This document shows positions 58,966-64,000 of a stretch of 64,000 nt of DNA, in pieces. Location of the stretch: contig NZ_FWXX01000005.1 in NCBI RefSeq assembly GCF_900176475.1, forward strand, positions 124,001-188,000, in the 5' to 3' direction. Position numbers and translations under genes: made by a program. The stretch comes from Tropicibacter naphthalenivorans. GTDB lineage: Bacteria > Pseudomonadota > Alphaproteobacteria > Rhodobacterales > Rhodobacteraceae. The notes under the pieces were generated by a model. The model worked only from the letters and a program-made list of their open reading frames with translations, ran no database searches and was not told where the DNA came from. Position 1 is the first letter of the stretch; the number at the start of each line of letters is the position of its first letter.

Positions 58966-60416
58966 ACATGGCGGCGCAATGCCTTGACCACCCAAGCGAA
59001 CAGGTCGCGATCATCGACCTGAGCGAAGGCGCGCGCCGCGATGTGACCTATGGCGATCTGGCGCAGGCGGTGGACGGGCTGGCGCGCTATCTACAAGGCG
59101 AAATCCAACCGGGGGACCGGGTTGGCGTGCTGCTGGGCCAAGGGCTGTGGTGCGCCGCCGCCCATCTGGCGATCTGGAAAATCGGTGCGATTTCCGTGCC
59201 TTTGTTCAAACTCTTCAAGCAGGATGCGCTGGCGAGCCGGGTGGGCAATGCGGGCTGCGCCTTGGTGCTGACCGACGCCGAAGGGGCCGATTTGCTGGGC
59301 GATTTGGCCCCCGCCGTCATGGCCGAAACCGCCGGTGTGGAGGGCGCGCCTGTGCCCTATGCGCAGGCCGTTGCCACGACCCCCGCCGTGCTGATCTACA
59401 CCTCCGGGACCACCGGCGCGCCCAAGGGCGCGTTGCACGGGCATGGCGTTCTGGCGGGGCATTTGCCCGGCGTTGCGCTGTCGCACGATCACCTTGGCCA
59501 ACCGAGCGATTGCCTGTGGACGCCAGCGGATTGGGCGTGGATCGGCGGGCTGTTCGACGTGGCGATGCCCGCGCTGGCGCTGGGTGTGCCGGTGATCGCG
59601 GGGCCGGGGGGCAAATTCTCTGGCGAGATGTGCAAGGCGGCCCTGGACGTCGGGGCGCGCAACGTGTTCTTCCCGCCGACCGCGTTGCGGATGCTCAAGG
59701 CCGAAGGCACACGCTTGCCGGGGCTGCGCTCTGTCGCCTCGGGCGGCGAGCCCTTGGGCGAGGAAATGCTGGCATGGGGGCGCGACGCGCTTGGGGTAAC
59801 CATCAACGAATTCTACGGCCAGACCGAGTGCAACATGGTCGTCAGCTCTTGTGCCGCCGATTTCGCGCCCAAACCGGGGTGCATCGGCAAGCCCGTTCCC
59901 GGCTTTGATGTGCAGGTGATCGACGCGGACGAGAGCGGCGAGGGGGACATTGCCGTGCGGCGCGGCGCGCCGTCTATGATGTTGGAATATTGGCAAAATC
60001 CGCAGGCCACGGCTGAGAAATTCCGCGGCGACTGGCTGTTGACCGGCGATCGGGGGCGGCTGGAAGGCGAGTTTATCCGCTTTGTGGGGCGCGACGACGA
60101 TGTGATCACATCCGCTGGCTACCGCATCGGCCCCGCCGAGATCGAGGATTGCCTGCTGACCCATCCCGCCGTGGCCACCGTCGGCGTCGTGGGCAAGCCT
60201 GACGCCCTGCGCACAGAGATCGTCAAAGCCTATGTGGTGCTGAAACCGAACCATCCCGCCACCGAAGGCGAATTGATGGATTACGTTAAATCCCGACTTG
60301 CAAGCTATTCCTACCCAAGGGAAATTGCGTTCCTGGAGGCTCTGCCCATGACGGTCACGGGCAAGGTCATCCGCAAGGAACTCAAGGCCCGCGCTGCGCG
60401 GGAGGGAATGACATGA
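58962..60416 (+). CDS. AMP-binding acyl-CoA synthetase
   Basis: A 484-aa member of the ANL adenylating family. Motifs: P-loop LIYTSGTTGAPKGALHG (near residue 144), NEFYGQTECNMV (near 283), the hinge LTGDRGRLEGEFIRFVGRDDD and the C-terminal catalytic lysine region TVTGKVIRKEL. It is shorter at the N-terminus than acetyl-CoA synthetases and nearer to medium-chain acyl-CoA synthetases. In this operon it might activate isovalerate, methylcrotonate or acetoacetate. Coupled to both neighbours by 4-base overlaps. Confidence 0.9.
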   Translation: MNMAAQCLDHPSEQVAIIDLSEGARRDVTYGDLAQAVDGLARYLQGEIQPGDRVGVLLGQGLWCAAAHLAIWKIGAISVPLFKLFKQDALASRVGNAGCALVLTDAEGADLLGDLAPAVMAETAGVEGAPVPYAQAVATTPAVLIYTSGTTGAPKGALHGHGVLAGHLPGVALSHDHLGQPSDCLWTPADWAWIGGLFDVAMPALALGVPVIAGPGGKFSGEMCKAALDVGARNVFFPPTALRMLKAEGTRLPGLRSVASGGEPLGEEMLAWGRDALGVTINEFYGQTECNMVVSSCAADFAPKPGCIGKPVPGFDVQVIDADESGEGDIAVRRGAPSMMLEYWQNPQATAEKFRGDWLLTGDRGRLEGEFIRFVGRDDDVITSAGYRIGPAEIEDCLLTHPAVATVGVVGKPDALRTEIVKAYVVLKPNHPATEGELMDYVKSRLASYSYPREIAFLEALPMTVTGKVIRKELKARAAREGMT

Positions 60417-60880
60417 CAAAGACACTGGGGGGCCTGGCGCTGTTGCTGTTGACAAGCGCCGGGACGGCTTATGCCAGCGAGGACGCTACGGCGGTCGGCG
60501 CGCTGGAGAGATGCTTGATGACGGCGGGGGCGCCGCAGGTGACCACCGATTATGCTTGTGGCGAGGCGGCCTATGCGCTGTGCGAAACAGGCGGGGCCTT
60601 GCGCGCCGACTGCCTGACACCGCTGCGCGAGGCGCTGTGGCTCGACGTGGACGCGGTGCTGGCGACGATGCCGCAACGGCCACCAGAGGCGCTTGGGCTT
60701 AGCCGCAAAGATTACCGCGCCTTGAAACGCGGCCTGCGGGCGGGGCTGGGCTGGCCCGGTTGCCCCAAGGGCGTGCCCGAGGCGCGCTGCGATTACATGA
60801 CCGCGCTGGAACGCTGGGTCGAGGCGCGGGCGCTGCAACAGACGCTGACCGCCGTCACCGTCGAGGGGAGAGAGAGATGA
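60413..60880 (+). CDS. Hypothetical secreted Cys-rich protein
   Basis: I do not recognise this 155-residue protein. It has a signal peptide ([17 protein letters not shown], cut near residue 21) and at least six Cys in the mature part ([35 protein letters not shown]), an even number suggesting disulfides. The spacing recalls LprI/DUF1311-type periplasmic proteins, but this is a weak resemblance. The start overlaps the acyl-CoA synthetase stop (ATGA), and the end overlaps mccB by 4 bases. Confidence 0.7.
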   Translation: MTKTLGGLALLLLTSAGTAYASEDATAVGALERCLMTAGAPQVTTDYACGEAAYALCETGGALRADCLTPLREALWLDVDAVLATMPQRPPEALGLSRKDYRALKRGLRAGLGWPGCPKGVPEARCDYMTALERWVEARALQQTLTAVTVEGRER

Positions 60881-62475
60881 AACTGAACTCGCAGGCGATT
60901 GCCGCATCCGAAGGCTTTAAGGCCAACCAGCAGGCGCACCTGGAGGCGCTGCGGATCGTATCGGAGGCGGCGGCGCTTGCGGCAGAGGGGGGCGGCGCGC
61001 GGTCGCGCGAGCGGCATGTGTCGCGCGGCAAGATGCTGCCTCGGGACCGGGTGGCGAACCTGCTCGATCCCGGCGCGCCGTTCCTTGAGGTTGGCGCGAC
61101 GGCGGCCCACGGCATGTACGACGGGGCCGCGCCCTGCGCCGGGGTGATCGCGGGGATCGGCGTGGTGCAGGGCCGTCAGGTGATGGTGATCTGCAACGAC
61201 GCCACGGTAAAGGGCGGCACCTACTACCCGATGTCGGTCAAGAAACACCTGCGCGCGCAGGAGATCGCCGAGGAAAACCGTCTGCCGTGCATCTACCTGG
61301 TGGACAGCGGCGGGGCGAACCTGCCGAACCAAGACGAAGTGTTCCCCGACCGCGACCACTTTGGCCGGATTTTCTACAACCAAGCGCGGATGAGCGCCAA
61401 GGGCATCGCGCAGATCGCCGTGGTCATGGGCTCTTGTACGGCGGGCGGCGCTTATGTGCCCGCCATGTCCGACGTGACGATCATCGTCAAGGAACAGGGC
61501 ACGATCTTTCTGGCCGGGCCGCCTTTGGTCAAGGCGGCGACGGGCGAGGTCGTATCGGCAGAGGACTTGGGCGGCGGCGACGTGCACACGCGCCTGTCTG
61601 GCGTTGCGGACTATCTGGCCGAGGATGACGCGCACGCTTTGGCCCTCGCGCGGCGGGCGGTCCTGTCGCTGGGCGGCGATGGGGCTGTTGCGGCTTTGGG
61701 CGGCGAAGCTCCGGCCTATGATCCTGACGAGATCCTCGGCGTGGTGCCTGCGGATTTGCGCACGCCCTATGACATCCGCGAGGTCATCGCGCGGGTGGTG
61801 GACGGGTCGTATTTCGACGAGTTCAAACCGCGCTTTGGCGAGACCTTGGTAACCGGGTTTGCCAAGCTCTGTGGCATGGACGTGGGGATCATCGCCAACA
61901 ATGGCGTGCTGTTTTCCGAGGCCGCGCAAAAGGGCGCGCATTTTGTCGAGCTCTGCTCTCAGCGGCGTATCCCCTTGGTGTTCTTGCAGAATATCACCGG
62001 GTTCATGGTGGGCCGCAAGTACGAGAACGAAGGCATCGCCCGCCATGGCGCCAAGATGGTGACCGCCGTGGCGACCACCGCCGTGCCCAAGGTGACGATG
62101 CTGGTGGGCGGCTCTTTTGGCGCTGGCAACTATGGCATGGCCGGGCGGGCGTATCAGCCGCGGTTCCTATGGACCTGGCCCAATTCGCGCATCAGCGTGA
62201 TGGGCGGCGAGCAGGCGGCAGGGGTGTTGGCGACGGTGAAACGCGACGCTTTGGAGCGGGCAGGGCAAGAGTGGTCCGCCGAGGAGGAGGCCGAATTCAA
62301 ACGCCCCACCATCGAGATGTTCGAGCGCCAGTCGCATCCGCTGTACGCCTCGGCGCGGCTGTGGGACGATGGCATCGTTGACCCGCGCAAGACCCGCGAT
62401 GTGCTGGGCTTGAGCCTGCGGGCGGCGCTGAATGCTCCGATTGAAGAGACGCGCTTTGGCGTGTTCCGCATGTAA
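60877..62475 (+). CDS. mccB: Methylcrotonyl-CoA carboxylase beta (carboxyltransferase) subunit
   Basis: Carboxyltransferase half of the biotin enzyme making 3-methylglutaconyl-CoA in leucine degradation. The 532-aa protein has the two carboxyltransferase lobes: [19 protein letters not shown] (near residue 106), [15 protein letters not shown] (near 186), [19 protein letters not shown] (near 370) and [16 protein letters not shown] (near 410). Start ATG follows GGGGAGAGAG. It pairs with the biotin-bearing alpha subunit downstream, with one unrelated gene between. Confidence 0.94.
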   Translation: MKLNSQAIAASEGFKANQQAHLEALRIVSEAAALAAEGGGARSRERHVSRGKMLPRDRVANLLDPGAPFLEVGATAAHGMYDGAAPCAGVIAGIGVVQGRQVMVICNDATVKGGTYYPMSVKKHLRAQEIAEENRLPCIYLVDSGGANLPNQDEVFPDRDHFGRIFYNQARMSAKGIAQIAVVMGSCTAGGAYVPAMSDVTIIVKEQGTIFLAGPPLVKAATGEVVSAEDLGGGDVHTRLSGVADYLAEDDAHALALARRAVLSLGGDGAVAALGGEAPAYDPDEILGVVPADLRTPYDIREVIARVVDGSYFDEFKPRFGETLVTGFAKLCGMDVGIIANNGVLFSEAAQKGAHFVELCSQRRIPLVFLQNITGFMVGRKYENEGIARHGAKMVTAVATTAVPKVTMLVGGSFGAGNYGMAGRAYQPRFLWTWPNSRISVMGGEQAAGVLATVKRDALERAGQEWSAEEEAEFKRPTIEMFERQSHPLYASARLWDDGIVDPRKTRDVLGLSLRAALNAPIEETRFGVFRM

Positions 62476-62487
62476 AGGAGGCCGATG

Positions 62488-62904
62488 ATGGCCAAGAGCT
62501 TGCAACAGATCATTGATGAGAACCCCGAGGCCGAGACCTTTCGCTTTGGGGATAACCCCAAGCTGTGCGCGCAGATCATCGCGCTGGTGCGGTCGGGGAA
62601 AAAAACCGCGACCGTCGAGGCGATGCGTGCCTACACGCGTGAAGGCGATGCCTTGCCCGAGGTGGGGCGGCGCGATGTGGCGCTGAACTGGGACGGATCG
62701 CCCGCTCTGATGCTGGAGACGGTCGAGGTCGTTACGCGAAAGTTCAGTGAGATGGATGAAGAATTCGTTGCCGCGCAGGGGGAGTTTCGCGATCTCGCGC
62801 ATTGGCGCAAAGCGTATCGGGCGTATTTTTCGCGCACGGGCGGGGTGTCGGAGGACATGGAGATCATGTGCGAGCGGTTTCGCGTGGTTGAGGATTACGC
62901 GTGA
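62488..62904 (+). CDS. ASCH domain protein
   Basis: A 138-aa protein of the ASCH/PUA-like fold: ETFRFGDNPKLCAQIIALV, then SGKKTATVEAMRAYTREGD, then RRDVALNWDGSPALMLETVE. Such domains bind RNA or nucleosides; one bacterial member hydrolyses N4-acetylcytidine. The ATG at 62488 has AGGAGG six bases upstream; an ATG one codon earlier is possible. It is lodged between mccB and mccA without an obvious metabolic link. A dispersed repeat follows. Confidence 0.82.
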   Translation: MAKSLQQIIDENPEAETFRFGDNPKLCAQIIALVRSGKKTATVEAMRAYTREGDALPEVGRRDVALNWDGSPALMLETVEVVTRKFSEMDEEFVAAQGEFRDLAHWRKAYRAYFSRTGGVSEDMEIMCERFRVVEDYA

Positions 62905-62912
62905 GGTGAGGT

Positions 62913-62977
62913 GGTTGGGGGCGCTGCCCCCATAGCCCATTGGGCTATTCCCCCGGGATATTTGAAAAGAGAAGAAG
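62913..62977 (-). repeat. Dispersed palindromic element, copy C (inverted)
   Basis: On the minus strand it reads CTTCTTCTCTTT, an A/T-rich block with ATATCCCGGGGG, a hairpin AGCCCAATGGGCT and GGGGGCAGCGCCCCC, closely matching copy B. It lies in the 97-base gap between the ASCH gene and mccA, inside the leucine cluster. Confidence 0.85.
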
Positions 62978-63001
62978 ACCGGGAGCGGGAGGAGGATTGG
63001 G

Positions 63002-64000
63002 ATGTTTGATACTTTGTTGATCGCGAACCGGGGGGAGATTGCCTGCCGGGTGATCCGCACCGCGAAAGCCATGGGCTTGCGGACGGTCGCGGTGCATTCG
63101 GACGTGGACGCGATGGCCGCGCATGTGGCGATGGCGGATGTGGCGGTGTCCTTGGGCGGGGCCTCGCCGGCTGAGAGCTATTTGCGCGGGGAGGCGATCA
63201 TTGCGGCGGCTTTGGACGTGGGCGCGCAGGCGATCCATCCAGGCTATGGGTTCCTGTCCGAGAACCCCGATTTCGTCGAAGCCGTTGAGGCGGCGGGGCT
63301 GGTGTTCGTTGGGCCTTCGGCGCGGGCGATCCGGGCGATGGGCCTTAAGGATGCGGCCAAGCGGTTGATGGACGAGGCCGGGGTGCCGATCGTGCCGGGG
63401 TATCTGGGCAAGGATCAAGAGCCGTCGCGGCTGGAGGTCGAGGCGGCAGCGATTGGCTATCCCGTTTTGATCAAGGCCGTGGCGGGCGGCGGCGGCAAGG
63501 GGATGCGGCTGGTCGAAGCGCCGGGCGATTTTGTCGATGCGCTCGAGCGGGCCAAGGCCGAGGCGCGCACCGCTTTTGGCAACGACGCGGTGTTGATCGA
63601 GAAGTACATTCAGCAGCCGCGCCACATCGAGGTGCAGGTCTTTGGCGATGGTCAGCGCGCTGTGCATCTGTTCGAGCGGGACTGTTCCTTGCAGCGGCGG
63701 CACCAGAAGGTGATCGAAGAGGCACCCGCGCCGGGCATGACCCCCGAGATGCGCGCGGCCATGGGGGCGGCGGCGGTGCGGGCCGCCGAGGCGATTGGTT
63801 ACAAAGGCGCGGGGACGGTGGAATTTATCGTGGACGGCTCGGGCGGGCTGAGGCCTGACGGGTTTTGGTTCATGGAGATGAACACGCGCTTGCAGGTCGA
63901 GCATCCTGTTACGGAAATGGTCACAGGTGTTGATCTGGTGGAATGGCAGTTGCGTGTGGCTGGGGGCGAGGCCTTGCCCTGTGGGCAGGACGAGCTGACG
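63002..64000 (+). CDS. mccA: Methylcrotonyl-CoA carboxylase alpha (biotin carboxylase) subunit, 3' truncated
   Basis: The visible 333 residues form the biotin carboxylase domain: [20 protein letters not shown] at the start, the ATP-grasp Gly-rich loop [14 protein letters not shown] (near residue 160), [20 protein letters not shown] (near 226) and [16 protein letters not shown] (near 290). The frame stays open to the window edge; the biotin carrier domain lies beyond it. Next to mccB and ivd the substrate is most likely methylcrotonyl-CoA. The start ATG follows GGAGGAGGATTGG. Confidence 0.93.
   Translation, partial: MFDTLLIANRGEIACRVIRTAKAMGLRTVAVHSDVDAMAAHVAMADVAVSLGGASPAESYLRGEAIIAAALDVGAQAIHPGYGFLSENPDFVEAVEAAGLVFVGPSARAIRAMGLKDAAKRLMDEAGVPIVPGYLGKDQEPSRLEVEAAAIGYPVLIKAVAGGGGKGMRLVEAPGDFVDALERAKAEARTAFGNDAVLIEKYIQQPRHIEVQVFGDGQRAVHLFERDCSLQRRHQKVIEEAPAPGMTPEMRAAMGAAAVRAAEAIGYKGAGTVEFIVDGSGGLRPDGFWFMEMNTRLQVEHPVTEMVTGVDLVEWQLRVAGGEALPCGQDELT

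Noticed and set aside
1-64000. CRISPR array, tRNA, rRNA or insertion sequence
   Set aside because: The intergenic spaces are all under 300 bases. None shows regularly spaced direct repeats, tRNA-like cloverleaf sequence or transposase fragments on reading.

Overview
The window is a 64 kb, GC-rich, gene-dense stretch of a chromosome from an alphaproteobacterium of the Rhodobacterales, most likely the Roseobacter group. This rests on protein family content and gene order: a complete gene transfer agent (GTA) cluster, the DUF1499-prfA-prmC and lptF-lptG-lptD-surA-pdxA-rsmA arrangements, a lipoyl-bearing pyruvate dehydrogenase E1 beta, and a leucine catabolism cluster. No species can be named from the sequence alone. 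Both ends cut a gene: an agmatinase family enzyme on the left and the alpha subunit of methylcrotonyl-CoA carboxylase on the right.

Layout. 1-4.5 kb (+): agmatinase end, DUF1499 protein, release factor 1, its methyltransferase PrmC, and a DUF4167 protein. 4.5-12 kb (-): outer membrane LPS assembly and folding operon lptF-lptG-lptD-surA, then pdxA-rsmA. 12-21 kb: leucyl aminopeptidase and DNA polymerase III chi (+); a retropepsin-like protease, MarC, an orphan protein and an ABC-F ATPase (-); nucleoside diphosphate kinase (+); and a TfoX_C / PEP mutase-like / aminotransferase trio (-). 21.1-35.3 kb (+): all GTA structural genes g1 to g15, including g3.5 and a small gene after g10, all apparently intact. 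35.4-41 kb: cysE (+), pdhA-pdhB-pdhC with an FtsB-like gene (-), and a lipoprotein hydrolase (+). 41.7-54.5 kb: pgk, two tandem cyclophilins, a DUF3179 protein, a FemAB-like transferase, tyrS, anmK, moaA, a small lipoprotein, an AlkD-like protein, glmS and glmU. 54.6-64 kb (+): gph, a DegT-type aminotransferase, an SH3/DUF1236 protein, and a leucine degradation cluster (ivd, small membrane protein, acyl-CoA synthetase, secreted Cys-rich protein, mccB, ASCH protein, mccA).

The GTA cluster encodes terminase, portal, protease, capsid, connectors, tail tube, tape measure, baseplate hub, peptidase and the large tail fibre/hub protein. No integrase, repressor, replication or lysis genes are seen, so it is a domesticated particle factory and not a prophage. 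Its 5' region is the most intriguing non-coding part. It has a good sigma70-like promoter with a perfect dyad in the spacer. A hairpin plus T-run that looks like an intrinsic terminator lies inside the leader, together with a 36-codon ORF that would start almost at the transcription start and ends overlapping the g1 start codon.

Non-coding structure elsewhere: twin 22-nt hairpins that bury the prmC ribosome binding site; a CtrA-like box upstream of the prfA operon; three copies of a dispersed palindromic element (48.8, 55.3 and 62.9 kb); a long near-perfect inverted repeat between the ABC-F gene and ndk; and several clear intrinsic terminators. No tRNA, rRNA, CRISPR array or insertion sequence was recognised. 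No gap between genes exceeds 300 bases.
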